Positions 33,501-46,313 of a stretch of 64,000 bases of DNA are shown here, piece by piece; the stretch's first letter is position 1; the number at the start of each line of letters is the position of its first letter. Made by a program: the position numbers and the translations under genes. The DNA is from Piliocolobus tephrosceles (lineage: Eukaryota; Chordata; Mammalia; Primates; Cercopithecidae), in NCBI RefSeq assembly GCF_002776525.5, contig NC_045436.1, forward strand, positions 46,903,552 to 46,967,551, written 5' to 3'. Under the pieces are notes generated by a model. The model saw only the letters and a list, made by a program, of their open reading frames with translations. It did not search any database and was not told the DNA's origin.

Positions 33501-33922
33501 AAGAGGCTCAAATTATGTACTTGCTGAAAACTGTTTCATGTCAGGTAGAACCCTTTGATTCTAGAATTTTCTGTCTTTTTATTTTTCATGGTTATTTATA
33601 GATAAATAGCCAGCTATAAACAAAGAATCAGGTTGTTTAGCAATGGATATTTTAGAGGGAGAAGTAAATGCCTTTTTAATTTGGAAGCAAAGTTAAAACA
33701 AATGATCATGTTAGCTAAAGTGCTTCCCTTGAGGGATATGATAGGTAAGAATGGGCAATAGGATTTGGCATGGTGTAGGTAATTTTGGAATGCAGTGTAA
33801 CTAAGAAATATTTGATTTGCTTTCCTGTTGATTTCTTGGCTGGGGTTCTTGGCACAAAATAAGGAACTCAAATTAATATAAATATGTGAAGTTTTAGTAT
33901 TTTATGTTAAAAAGCCATTTTA
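30564..33922. other. unassigned sequence
   Basis: Includes a C-run of ten (30738-30747), an AT-rich stretch near 31130-31200 and a CT-rich stretch near 32450-32540. A 142-codon minus frame (30541-30969) overlaps the inverted repeat's right arm and the C-run and shows no known domain. Confidence 0.5.
31471..31512. repeat. short inverted repeat
   Basis: CTTTCATGCAAAGA (31471-31484) and TCTTTGCATGAAAG (31499-31512) are perfect reverse complements, with a 14-base spacer. Confidence 0.95.
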
Positions 33923-34210
33923 GGCCGGGCGCGGTGGCTCTAGCCTGTAATCCCAGCACTTTGGGAGGCCGAGACGGGCAGATCACGAGGTCAGGAGATC
34001 AAGACCATCCTGGCTAACACCGTGAAACCCCGTCTCTACTAAAAATACAAAAAAAAAAAAAACTAGCCTGGCGAAGTGGGGGGCGCCTGTAGTCCCAGCT
34101 ACTCGGGAGGCTGAGGCAGGAGAATGGCGTAAACCCGGGAGGCGGAGCTTGCAATGAGCTGAGATCCGGCCACTGCACTCCAGTCTGGGCGACAAAGCGA
34201 GACTCTGTCT

Positions 34211-34247
<37 letters not shown>
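33923..34247 (+). mobile_element. AluY of the Old World monkey (AluYR) type
   Basis: Full Alu starting GGCCGGGCGCGGTGGCTC. Variants: TCTAGCCTGTAATCCC, ATGGCGTAAACCCGGG, GAGATCCGGCCACTGCACTC. It has a perfect 36-base A tail (34212-34247), so it is probably young. Flanks share an approximate AAAAGCCATTT/AAAATTCCATTT duplication. Confidence 0.95.
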
Positions 34248-34249
<2 letters not shown>

Positions 34250-35879
34250 CCATTTAAAAATTAGTCTAAAAATAATCAAGTCTAGTTTGAATTCACTGGC
34301 TAAGATTTGTAACTAGTTTGATGCATGCTGATGTCATAGAGCTAAATCAGAACTCAAAGTGGGTGAAGGGTATGGCTAGCTAAAACCAGCCAGCTTGTCC
34401 ATTGCTGAAAATAAAATGGAATAGATAAAAGAGAAGCCAGGTCTTCACTAAGAGTTGCCATTTATTTCTAAATTTAATTGCTAAAGTCTCTAATGTCTAG
34501 ATAATACCTAGGGTATCTATTTTTTTTTTTTTTTTTTAACATTTTGACACAGAGAGTACTATTGAAGGGTATACGGCTGTATTAATGCCCACTTCCCTGA
34601 CTGAAAGAGAATTCTCTCTTCGTAAATGATGGTGATCATTAGTATTTCCCGAGTAAGCATTGAATCTCATAAAAATAGTCTGAAAAGTTCTCCGATAGAG
34701 AGTACTCTCTGCTAGATAAGGGCTTGTCAACTTCTCATCTTATAGATCTTAATCCTTTGTATGAGTTTGAGGTGTTGATGGTGTCACAGAACAGACTGCC
34801 TATGGTTAAATGCATGCCAACCACATATGACCCCTGTAATGGTATTTATTTTAATTGGCACTTCTCAACCTTACTACACAACGACCATATTAGAATACAT
34901 GTGTGACTACTGTAAAATAAAATTCAGAAGTAATACAATCTACCTATACGTAATTTTAAAAAACTCTAGTGCCATAAATTAAACATTAAAAAGGAAATAA
35001 GTTATTATAAAATAACGTGCCTAGCAATAGGTAAATCCCCATGCAAGATTTTACCAGAGGACAAACAAATACCCTCACTATATCCGAGAAAGCTTTAGGG
35101 GACTGCACTAACCTCATTAGGATTCCTCCTTTAAAGAAAGTATACTAAGTGTCTTGTCAAGCCTTTGAGATCTAGATAGATGTTTTCCTGACTTGCTAAA
35201 GCAGTAGGACCCTTTCATCCAAAGAAATCATATGCAGGTGTATAGTATATAAACCTATATAAAGCAGATAAAGGCCCTCCTGTACTTCCTGTAAGTTGTA
35301 ATGGCTTCTTTCTGAGAAATCTCTGGTCCAGGGGTCTGGATAGCTAATTGTTTCAGTGGTCTCTTGAGAGCCAAAAATAAACTGAAGTACATGAAAGGAA
35401 ATCTGTTTTTATTAGTAAGGAAATGACTTCTTCCTTAAACTTTCTTTTCCCTTTTTGGTTAGAACAGTAGAATAATTTCCCGAATCTTATTACTGAAAGG
35501 AATTTTTAAGGATTAGAGAAGATACATTAATGTATCTTGGAAAGATGATTCAGGAATGTTTTATACAATTATTCTTTATTGCCCAGCTAAGGGGGGGGGG
35601 GAACAAAAACACCACAACAAATGTTTGAGTAGATGAGACATTCAACTTTCTAAATGCTCCAAGGATGGTCTAACTTCAGATCAGCTACTCATCATTAAGA
35701 TGAAGCCATTTGAGGACAGTCTTTCTAGCATTTCTTCCAGTTCAAAATACAGATTAAAAATTTAACTTGTGAATGGATATATGATATAAACAGTTTTTCT
35801 TTCACTAACCATTTTTATATCCTCTTATGTTGAGTGTCAAGTCTGTCTTCTAAGTAGTCTTTCCTGGAGCAGTGTATCA
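34248..35879. other. unassigned sequence
   Basis: T-run near 34521-34538 and a G-run of eleven at 35591-35601. Nothing else recognised. Confidence 0.5.
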
Positions 35880-36050
35880 TAGAATCATAGTCTTTTAGAG
35901 CCAAAATAAACCTAAGGGATACCTAGTTCAAAATCTAAATATTTAAAATAAGTAAATGAAGCCAAGAGGTGTGAAGTGATTTTCCTAAGATCACACACAC
36001 TCAGTTGTCTAATGTGAGACACATGCTGGCTACAGAGTATAACACCATCC
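35880..36050 (-). mobile_element. MIR-like SINE
   Basis: ATAGAATCATAGTCTTTTAG, AGGTGTGAAGTGATTTTCC and CTAAGATCACACACACTCAG follow the MIR-related reverse pattern. Confidence 0.6.
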
Positions 36051-36458
36051 AATAAACCCCCTCTCAGGAGGAGTTTGAATATTTGTTACTACTTGCATAT
36101 TATCAGCTATCATGAAGTAAATATTTATTCTAGCAAAATAGGATTTGTTTTGTTAACTGGCAGGAAGCAGTTAACAGTCCCTTGTTGCAGGACTAGAGGG
36201 CTGATATGGTAGACCTCTCTGAACTGACTCAATTTTTATTGTATCTCTAATGGTCAGTTATTAGGCCTGTGGGCTTAATGTGGCAGCCTATCATCATAGT
36301 ATTCTAATAAATAATGTCATAATAGTCTGTCTTCATATTTGTATTTCTACTGAAAAGATAAATTTATATTGTCACCCTTAATTGGTCTCAACATGACAAG
36401 ACTCTTTCCTCATATGCTCTATACCTTTTTTTAAAGCTATTTTTCTTTTTTTAAAACT
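36051..36458. other. unassigned sequence
   Basis: AT-rich; nothing recognised. Confidence 0.5.
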
Positions 36459-38828
36459 TTTTTTTTATTATACTTTAAGTTCTGGGATACATGTGCAGAA
36501 CGTGCAGGTTTGTTACATAGGTATACACGTGCCATGGTGGTTTGCTGCACCCATCAACCCATCATCTATATTAGGTATTTCTCCTAAGCTATCCCTCTCC
36601 TAGCCCCAAACCCTGGCAGGCCCCAGTATGTGATGTTCCCCTTCCTGTGGCCATGGGTTCTCATTGTTCAATTCCCACTTAAGAGTGAGAACATGTAGTG
36701 TTTTGTTTTCTGTTCCTGTGTTAGTTTGCTGAGAATGATGGTTTCAAGCTTCATCCATGTCCCTGCAAAAGACATAAACTCATCCTTTTTTATGGCTGCA
36801 TAGTGTTCCATGGTGTATATGTGCCACATTTTCTTTATCTAGTCTATCATTGATGGGCATTTGGGTTGGTTCCAAGTCTTTGCTATTGTGAACAGTGCCA
36901 CAATAAACATACGTGTGCATGTGTCTTATAGTAGAATGATTTATAATCCTTTGGGTATATAGCCAGTAATGGGATTGCTAGGTCAAATGGTATTTCTGGT
37001 TCTAGATCCTTGAGGAATCGCCACACTGTCTTCCACAATGGTTGAACTACTTTACACTCCAACCAATAGTATAAAAGCGTTCCTATTTCTCCACACCCTG
37101 TCCAGCATCTGTTGTTTCCTGACTTCTTAATGATCACCATTCTAACAGGAGTGGGATGGTATCTCATTGTGGTTTTGATTTGCATTTCTCTGATGACCAG
37201 TGATGATGAGTTTTTTTTTTTTTTTCATATGTTTGTTGGCTGCATAAATGTCTTCTTTTGAGAAGTGTCTGTTGCCCACATTTTGATGAGTTTGTTTTTT
37301 TCTTGTAAATCTGTTTAAGTTCTTTGTAGATTCTGTTTATTAGCCATTTATCAGATGGATATATTGCAAAATTATTCTCCCATTCTATAGGTTCCTGTTC
37401 ACGCTGATGATAGTTTCTTTTGCTGTGCAGAAGTTCTTTAGTTTAATTATATCCCATTTGTCAAGTTTGGCTTTTGTTATCATTGCTTTTGGTGTTTTGG
37501 TAATGAAGTCTGTGCCCATGCCTATGTCCTAAATGGTATTGCCTAAGTTTTCTTCTAGGGTTTTTTTGTGGTTTTAGGTCTTATATTTAAGTCTTTAATC
37601 CATCTTGAGTTAATTTTTGCATAAGGTGTAAGAAAGGGTTTCAGTTTCAGTTTTCTGCCTATGGCTAGCCAGTTTTCCCAACACCATTTATTAAATAGGA
37701 AATACTTTCCCCACTGCTTGTTTTTGTCAGATTTGTCAAAGATCAGATGGTTGTAGATGTGTGGCATTATTTCTGAGGCCTCTGTTCTGTTCCATTGGTC
37801 TATATATCTGTTTAGGTGCCAGTACCATGCTGTTTTTGTTACTGTAGCCTTGTATAGTTTGAAGTCAGGTAGCATGATGCCTCCAGCTTTGTTCTTTTTA
37901 CTTAGGATTGTCTTGGCTATATGGGTTCATTTTTGGTTCCATATGAAATTTAAACTAGTTTTTTCCAATTCTGTGAAGAAAATCAATGGTAGCTTGTTGG
38001 GGATAGCATTCACTGTAAATTACTTTGGGCAGTATGGCCATTTTCACAATATTGATTCTTCCTATCTATGAGCATGGAATGCTTTTCCATTTGTTTGTGT
38101 CCTCTCTTTATTCCTTGAGCGGTGTGCATGTGTCCTTATAGTAGAATGATTTATAATCCTTTGTAGTTCCCCTTGAAGAGGTCCTTCACATCCCTCGTAA
38201 GTTGTATTCCTAAGTATTTCATTCTCTTTGTAGCAATTGTGAATGGGAGTTCACTCATGATTGGCTCTCTGTTTGTCTGGTTTTGGTGTATAGGAATGAT
38301 TGTGAATTTTGCACATTCATTTTGCATCCTGAGACTTTGCTAAAGTTGCTTATCAGCTTAAGGAGATTTTGAGCTGAGACAGTGGGGTTTTCTAAATATA
38401 TAATCATGTCATCTGCAAACAGAGACAATTTGACTTCCTCTCTTTCTATTTGAATACTGTTTATTTCTTTCTCTTGCCTGATTGCCCTGGCCAGAACTTC
38501 CAATACTATGTTGAATAGGAGTAGTGAGAGAGGGCATCCTTGTCTTGTATCGGTTTTCGAAGGGAATACTTACAGTTTTTTGCCCATTCAGTAATATATT
38601 GGCTGTGGGTTTGTCATAAATAGCTCTTATTATTTTGAGACATGTTCCATCAATACCTAGTTTATTGAGAGTTTTTAGCATGAAGGGGTATTGAGTTTTG
38701 TCAAAGTCCTTTTCTGCATCTATTGTGATAATCATGTGGTTTTTGTCATTGGTTCTGTTTATGTGATGGATTACATTTATTGATTTATGTATGTTGAACC
38801 AGCCTTGCATCCCAGGGATGAAGTTGAC
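36459..38828 (-). mobile_element. 5'-truncated L1 (primate type)
   Basis: From the 3' end with a T-run and TTATACTTTAAGTTCTGGG at 36471 to the ORF2 reverse transcriptase region at 38823. ORF2 is broken into frames including 36883-37185, 37555-37875, 38255-38503 (with the FADDMIIYLENP catalytic box) and 38409-38837 (with IDAEKDFDKTQ). It carries a 42-bp self-copied insert at 38122-38163. I found no target duplication; the 5' side abuts an older L1. Confidence 0.93.
38122..38163. repeat. 42-bp insert copied from the same L1
   Basis: This matches 36913-36953 apart from one extra C (GTGTGCATGTGTCCTTATAG here, GTGTGCATGTGTCTTATAG there), including variants of this copy such as GTAGAATGATT. The L1 at 56273 has no such insert at the equivalent site (near 57950). 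Confidence 0.93.
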
Positions 38829-38845
38829 TAGCAACACTCATAGGC

Positions 38846-40442
38846 TAATATATAATAGAACTTTCTCTGAACTTTATAAATTGCACTATCTCTACTTTAA
38901 AAATGAAAATAGATTCAATGCAATTTCAATTAATATCAAAGTTATTTTAATAGAAATTCGTACATTGATTTTAAAATCTGAAAAGTCAAAGGAACTAAAA
39001 TAGCCACAATAATATTTTCTAAATGAACAAGGTTAGAAAATTCACCCTGTATGATTTTAAGACTTTGTACTGACTAGAGTAATTCAGTGAATGTGGTCTA
39101 GGAAAAGGACAGGTATATAAATGGCTAGAAAAGATTGGGAACTTCAGACATAGGCTGACACATTGATGGCCATGTGATATTGGCAAGGGTGCAAAAACAA
39201 TTCATTGCAGAAAGGTAGTCTTTTTAACAAAAGATACTGGAAAAATTGGATATCCATTTGCACAATAATGAACTTCAACCTACACCTCACATAATATACA
39301 AACATTAATTCAACATACATCATAGACCTAAATAGAAAATCTAAACCATAAAACTTCCAGAGGAAACCATGGGAAAAGTCTTCGTGACTTTTGATTATGT
39401 GAAGATTTTCTTAGCTCTGATACTAAAAGCAAGATTCATAAAAATTATAAATTGGACTATCAAATTTGGAATCTTCTGCTTCTTGAAAGACATCATTAAG
39501 AAAATTAAAAAGTGGAAAGAAAATATTTGCAAAACACATATGTGTTATAGAAATTTTTTTCTAGAATATATAAATAACTTTCAAAATGAAATAAGAAAAT
39601 AAAATAACTGAATATAAAGAAAGATATTTCAAGAGACACTTTGCCAAAGGAGATATACAGATGGAAAATAAGTACATGAAAAGATGCTCAACGTCATTAG
39701 TCATTAAAGAAAAGCAAATTGAAACCACAAGGGGATACTACTAAGTCAACAAATGTCTAAAACAAACAAACATCACCAAGAAACCACTGTGCCCACCAAG
39801 GACTAGCCAGGATTTAGAATAGCCAGAAGTCTCAAATATTGCTAATGTGAATGCAGATGGAAGAGCCACTTTCAAACATAGTTGGGAAATTTCTTGTAAA
39901 AGTAAACTTACACTTACCATATGACCCACCAGTATCTCTCCTATTCACTGAAAACAAATGAAAACTTATGTTCACATATAAGTACAGAAACACTTGTAAA
40001 TGAATATTTACAGCATCTTTATTTATAATAGCCCCAAATGTAAACTCTGAAAATGTGTTTCAACTGCTCGATTGGTAACAAATTAGTACTTTCAAACAAT
40101 GGAATACTACTTAGCATAAAAAGCAATTAACTACTGATATATTTAACAACATGCAGTATAGGAAATGAAAGAAATCAGACTCAAAGGGTTACATGTTTCA
40201 TGATTCCATTCTGGAAAAGACAAAATCATGAGACAGAAAATATATCACTGGTTGCTAGACATCGAGAATAGAGTAGGACTTGACCTCAGAGGAGCATGAG
40301 ACAATATTTTGGGGTGATGGAATTGTTCTATATATTGATTGGTGGTTATTCAATTAATACACTTGATAAAGCTAATCAAATTATACAATAAAAGGGTAAA
40401 TTTTACAGTATGTAAATTACACCTCAATAAAATGAAATTTTA
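38846..40442 (+). mobile_element. old L1 (L1M type), 3' part
   Basis: Plus-strand ORF2 text (ATAGATTCAATGCAATTTC, then AGAAAAGCAAATTGAAACCA) running to the L1M 3' end with GTATGTAAATTACACCTCAA near 40408. Many stops. Begins where the minus-strand L1 ends. Confidence 0.8.
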
Positions 40443-41254
40443 ACAGGTTTGATGGGAATTTTATTATTCCCCCTGGTGGAAGTGTTACTATCTTGGAACT
40501 GAGACCTCTAAACCTGGTAAGTCTAAAGATATGAGGGTGATATGCACAAATTTCCCAAGTGTCGCTGGCAATAGTAGTAAGTGGGACAACTTCTACTTTA
40601 TCCCTTGGTTTCTGGACCTACAAATTCCACTGAATTGGTATTGTAGTACCATACAATGAAATTGCATTTGAGATGAGCCTTGAAGGAGCCAGTTGCAACA
40701 AGTCTATAAGGTGGGAAGGATTCCCAGAGGAAAATCATTGTGAGAGCAAAATATTGGAGGCAGGAAAATACACAACGTGTTTCAGAATCCATTTCATTGG
40801 AACGCTAGGTACATGTAGGACTATAGTGAGATGAAGGCTGCAAAGGAAAGTTGGGTCATATGATGTTGTGCTGAAAAGGTTGTGTGTAATTCTGTAATCC
40901 ATTCAGGGCTTTGAGAGACAAATTGGCTGATGACTATAGCTGCACTTTAGGGAGATTGGTGGATTGGCAAGCCTTAGTATAGATTTATATGGCTCAAGAG
41001 AAAAGGTGATTATAATGACCCTTCGATTTTCCATATGACAAGCCTGCAACCACTCAAAACTTTGGTGTTTTTACCGACATCTATATTATTTTCCCCGTCT
41101 AGTGCCCTAGAAAAAATTATCTTCCACATTGTGCAAAATTTAAGAGCTAGTTTAATGTTTCAGGTAAATTTACATTAACATTAGGGTAGTCTTGCTTTTT
41201 GCCTATAACAGACTGTGTGTCTAATTATCTAGGCTTCTAGCTTCCCCTCTCTTT
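40443..41254 (-). mobile_element. ancient L2-type repeat fragment, then unassigned sequence
   Basis: 40670-40970 fits the ancient block (GAGATGAGCCTTGAAGGAGC, TGAGATGAAGGCTGCAAAGG). The remainder is unassigned. Confidence 0.35.
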
Positions 41255-41880
41255 AAAAAATTAAATTAATAGATAAAATTGTACGAACTTACCATGTAGA
41301 ACATCATGTTTTGAAGTATATACATGTTTGTGGAATGATTGATTCTAACTAATTAACATGTGCATTACCTTACATAGTAATCATTTTGGGGGTGAGAATA
41401 CTTTACACCTACTCTCTTAGCATTTTTTAAATAATGCAATATATTATTAAATATAGTTGCCATGTTGTGTAATGATCTCTTGAACATACTTCTTCTATCT
41501 AACTGAAATTTTGTATCCCTTAACAACATCTTCCCAATTCCACCCCCAAACCACCACAGCCCTTGATAGTCACCATTCTGCTCTTTTCTTCCATGACATC
41601 AACTTTTTTCTATTCTACATATGACTGAAATTTATGTAGTATTTGTTTTTTTGTTCCTGACTTATTTCACTTAACATAAAGTCCTTATGGCTCATCTATG
41701 TCATCACAAATGACAGGACTTCCTTCTTTTTTATGACTGACTAGTATATCATTGTGTATAATACATTTTTTTCTTCACCTATTTATCCACTGATGGACAT
41801 TTGCTTAGGTTGATTCAATATCTTAATTATTGTGTATAGTGCTGCAATAAACATGGACATGTAGATACCTCTTTGGGATC

Positions 41881-41910
41881 TTTAATTATTTAAGTACTTA
41901 AATAATTAAA
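41881..41910. repeat. 30-bp perfect palindrome
   Basis: Two 15-base half-sites TTTAATTATTTAAGT / ACTTAAATAATTAAA with no spacer, all A/T except two bases. It lies within the old L1 at 41255-43985. Confidence 0.97.
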
Positions 41911-41937
41911 CAATTGCTGGTTCATATGGTAGTTCTA

Positions 41938-42243
41938 CAGTAGTCCTCCCTTATCTGTAGGATATGTTCCAAGGCCCCCAGTGAATGTCTGAAACCACAA
42001 ATAGCACCAAACCCTAAAAAATACTATGCTTTTTTGATCTGATAACTTAGATGGCTACTAGGTGACTACTAAGTGAGTAATGGGCAAATAACCTATACAC
42101 TGTGTATATGTGTATACACAGCATGCGATTTAAAACTTATGAATCATTTATTTCTGGTATGTTTTATTTACAATTTTGACTATACTTGACCAGCAGCTAC
42201 TGAAACCACAGAAAGTTTAACTGTGGAGAAGTGGGGGCTCCTG
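41938..42243 (+). mobile_element. Tigger-like (TA-duplicating) small DNA transposon
   Basis: Terminal inverted repeats CAGTAGTCCTCCCTTATC and, at the other end, the complement of CAGGAGCCCCCACTTCTC. TA flanks on both sides (41936-41937, 42244-42245). The host L1 text reads through if it is removed. 306 bp, non-autonomous. Confidence 0.85.
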
Positions 42244-43985
42244 TATCTTCATATTTTTTGAGGGATCTCCACACTTTTCTCAGTAAAGGCTGTACTAATT
42301 TACATCCACAACAACAGGATACAGGGTTCTCTTTTCTCCATCTTCTGGCCAACACTTGTTATCTTTCTTATTTTTGATAATAGCCATGGCTATGGCTACT
42401 GTTTTTGTTGCCTGTGCTTTTGGGGTAATATCCAAAACATTATCACCTAGACCAATGTTATGGAACTTTTCCCCTATCTTTTCTTCTAGTAGTTTTATAA
42501 TTTATGGTTTTACATTTAAATCATTAATTCATTTTGAGTTGATTTTTGTTTGTGATGAGAGAGAAAGGTCTGATTTCATTCTTGTTCATGTGGACATCTA
42601 GTTTACCCAATACCATCAAGAATTGTCCTTTATTGTATAATCTTGGCACCTTTGTCTAAAATTCGTTGGCTGTAAATGTGTGAATTTACTTCTGGGCTCT
42701 CCATTCTGCTTCATTGGTCTGTGTGTCTGATTTTGTGCCAGTACCAAGCCGTTTTGGTTACTACAGCTTTGCAGCATATTTTAAAGTCATGTAGTATGAT
42801 GCCTTCAACTTTGTTCTTTTTGTTGCAGATTATTTTGGCTACTGGAGGTCTTTGTGTTGTCATGAATTTTGGGATTATTATTTTATTTCTGTGTAGAATT
42901 ACATCAAAATTTTGATAGAGATTCAATTGAATCTATAGATTGGTTTGGGTACTATGAGCAATATAACAATGTTAATTCTTCCAATCCAAGAACACAGGGT
43001 ATCTTTCCATTTATTTGTGTCTTTTTAAAGTTCTTTCGTCAATATTTTATGTTTTCAGTGTACAGATCTCTTACCTCTTAGTTAAATGTATTAATGAGCA
43101 TTTTATTTTTTAGTAGTTATTGTAAATACAATTGATTTCTTTTTTGGATAGTTCACTGTTAGTGTACAAAAGTGCTACTAATTTTTGTACGTAGATTTTG
43201 TATTCTGCTACTTGTCTGAATTGTTTTTCTAGTTCCGATAGTTTTGGGGTGGAGTCTTCAGGATTTTTGAAATGTAAGATCAAGTCACCTGCAAACAGGG
43301 ACAATGTAAGTTCTTCCTTTTCAATTTGGTTACTTTTTATTTCCTTTTCTTGCCTAATTGCTTGGCTAGGCCTCTAATACTATGTTAACTAGAAGTGGTA
43401 AATATAAGCATCCTTCTCTCGTTATGGATCTTGAAGAAAAAGCTTTCAACTTTTTTCCAGTAAATATGATGTTTGCTGGGGTTTTGTCATATATGACCTT
43501 TATTTTGTTGAGGTACATTCCTTCTATACCTAATTTGTTTGTTTGCATAAAAGGAAGTTGGATTTTCAAAATATGTTTTCTGCATCTATTGAAGTGATCA
43601 TATGTTTTGTACTTCATTCTGTTAATGTGACATATCACATTTATTGACTTATGTATGTTCTACCATACTGGCATCCCTGGGGTGAATTCCACTTGATCAT
43701 GCTGTTTAATTCAGTTTGATATTATTTTGCTGAGGGTTTTTGCATTTATGTTAATTAGGGATATTAGCCTGTAGTTTCTTTTTTTGTACTTCCTTTGATT
43801 TTCGTATTAGGGTACTACTGGCCTCATAAAATGAGTCTGAAAATATTCATTCTTCAATTTTTTGAAGAATTTGTATTAGGTATTCTTTAAATGTTTGATA
43901 GAATTCGTAGTGAAACTATCCAGTCCGAGACTTTTGTTTGATGGCAGAATTTTTATTACTAATTCAATCTCTTCCTATTTGGCTT

Positions 43986-45160
43986 ATAGCTTTCTATATG
44001 ACCAAGATTTATCCTTGAATCATTATCATAGCACTTAGTTTCAGACTTGCACCTCTATACCCAATCCTTTTTATTCAGTCATCTACTGTGAGATGGAGTC
44101 TCTCTTCATTCTTCATTACCTCGAAAACCTTATATTCTTCACTGTCCTCCAATATACTACTCCTAGATCCACTTAGCAAGGGCTGGTCATACGTCAGGAT
44201 CATTTTATGCAATCTCATTTAATTCTCAAAATAACCCCGTAGAGATATGCTCTCAGATGGAGGCACAGGCTTAGAGAAGTTAAATGACTCATTTTTCTAT
44301 GCAATTTGTAAGTAGCTAAGACAGGATTAAGTATCAGTAGTTTGACTCTAGAACCTGGATTCCTAACATCTCTAATGTCCAGGTTGCAGCCATATTGAAA
44401 CAGGCCAATACAGTGCATTATAGTTATTGAGTTGGTAATCTGCACTTTATGGAGCCATATTCTACCAGCATCAAGAGGTACATGATGGTGGAAACAGCCT
44501 CCACCATATAGATATCAGGTCGTGATCAACTGGGTCAAGATTCTAGGGAAACAAACTGGAACACAGATCAGAAAACAAGGAATAACTAAAATGTGAAGGT
44601 TGAACAAATGCAGCAGGGACTGAGAAGGTGGGCTACAATTGAGTAGACACACCGATTCTGAAAGAGAACCCTTGTCATTCTATGTAGGGAATAAGTTTTA
44701 CTGATGCCCTCATCTGATCGTGGTTCTGAGCCTATTATGCTGTTAGTATGATCAGCATTGCCCCAGAATTTAGGCTTTCAAAGCCAGACCACAGTGATAG
44801 ATCCAGGCTAAGGAAGGTAGATGTTGACAAATACATATCATGTTAAGTGATTGCTTTTATCTATAAAGTCCATGTTTTAAAATATGGGTGTGCTTTTGTT
44901 TGTGATTTGTAGTAATTGAGCTTCAGCAGCCATTGAAATCTGGCAGAACGCATGAAAAAAGTCTCAGGTTGTGTTGACCTTCCATTCATATAAATAGTTT
45001 GTTTATTGAGTAAACAAATATTAAGGGTTATTAGTCTTTCTTAAGAAATGTTAGCAAATTAAAAGGTTCAAAGATTGCATTTGTCTTTATCCTTTTGTTC
45101 TCAAAGCCAGTGCTGGTGATGTAATTGGACATTAACAAATAGTAGGTGTTCAACAGCAAG
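43986..45160 (-). other. mostly unassigned sequence containing one MIR (44205-44390)
   Basis: 44205-44390 is a reverse MIR: TGCAATCTCATTTAATTC, GGAGGCACAGGCTTAGAGAA and a decayed core. The rest is unassigned. Confidence 0.6.
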
Positions 45161-45166
45161 AAAAGT

Positions 45167-45199
45167 ACACACACACACACGCATGTACCCACACACACA
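45167..45199. repeat. interrupted (CA)n microsatellite
   Basis: Two AC runs around GCATGTACCC. Confidence 0.95.
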
Positions 45200-45672
45200 T
45201 AGAAGGCCAATCCCACATTAAAAATTTTAATTTTCAAGAACTAAATATTGAGATATTGTAATATTTGGAAGGGTTCATTTTTACTTGATAGTGTATCATA
45301 CGATTTTCATTAATATAATAAAATATTAAGAAAAATCTGATTTTATTGGCTGTATAATATTGTTAAATAAATATTTGTTAACTCACATTGCTTTGGTTAA
45401 AGTGACAGCTTTATCTCTGATTACTTTTTGTTTTTATTTACCGCTAAACTCTTTTTTATCTTTGTCTTTTTAAGCTTTATATTTTTTCTTTATATGCATT
45501 TCTTATAAATAGGTTTTTAAAACTTTATTAAATGAATCTAAAATTATATATACATTTTTACTTGTTAGAAAAATAAAGTGTTTCTCGCAGAAAAATTAGG
45601 AATTATGGATCAATTATACAAAAATAAGCAATACCTTCCTAGTTCTTAATATTTTGATTTATACGTTTCCAT

Positions 45673-45721
45673 TTATACATATATATACACACACACATAT
45701 ATGTACACATACATGTATATG
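45673..45721. repeat. (TA/CA)n low-complexity run
   Basis: ATACATATATATACACACAC and similar text immediately left of the next transposon. Confidence 0.85.
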
Positions 45722-46018
45722 TAGTAGTCCCCTCTTTTTGTGATTTTGCATTTTGCAGTTTCGTTTACCTGTGATGAAAACCGTAAAGATATTTATAGAG
45801 AGAAAGAGGCCAGATTGACATAACTTTTATTACAGTATATTGTTAGACCTATTCTATTATTTGTCATTGTGTTTAATCTCTACTATTCTTAGTTTATAAA
45901 TTAAACCTTATCATCAGCATGTATACCTAGAAGAAAACATAGTTCAGTGCTATCCATGGTTTCAAGCATCCACTGGGGGTCTTAGCATATAGCCTTCATG
46001 GATAAGAAGGGGCTACTG
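45722..46018 (-). mobile_element. second Tigger-like DNA transposon, opposite orientation
   Basis: The right end GGGGCTACTG is the complement of CAGTAGCCCC, and TCCACTGGGGGTC is the complement of the CCCCCAGTGAATG block of the copy at 41938. The left end TAGTAGTCCCCTC corresponds to the other terminus. TA follows at 46019-46020. Confidence 0.75.
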
Positions 46019-46313
46019 TACACACACATACTTATATATTGATTTCTCAAGCAAAATAAGTATTCTAAATATGATAGTTATTTTTGGTGCTTTTTTATTA
46101 ATAAAATCTGGATTTTTTATCACTTCACATAGGTTATGAAAATATTTTCCGTGGCATACAGTATCCCACTGTATCATAATTTTTTTTTTTTATCAGTCCT
46201 TTGGCTACATTATTTCCATTTTTTTCTTCCGCATTAGTAAAGAAAAATGCAGTGAATGACCTTATAGCTAAATCTTTGATACATCAATCATTATTTCTTT
46301 GGAATAATTTTCT

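Larger units (their letters stand above)
41255..43985 (-). mobile_element. old L1 (L1MA-type), interrupted by a DNA transposon
   Basis: Reverse 3'UTR at 41255-41930 (for example TCACCATTCTGCTCTTTTC, TTCACTTAACATAAAGTCC), then ORF2 text to 43985. It resumes cleanly after the transposon at 41938-42243. About 350 bp of ORF2/3' sequence is missing near 42395. Decayed frames include 42711-42926 and 43110-43304 (a catalytic-box relic, FAGDLILHFKNPE). Confidence 0.85.

Noticed and set aside
36459..38828. A second 3' transduction at this L1
   Set aside because: T-rich text left of the L1 tail was checked, but no matching target duplication was found at the 5' side.
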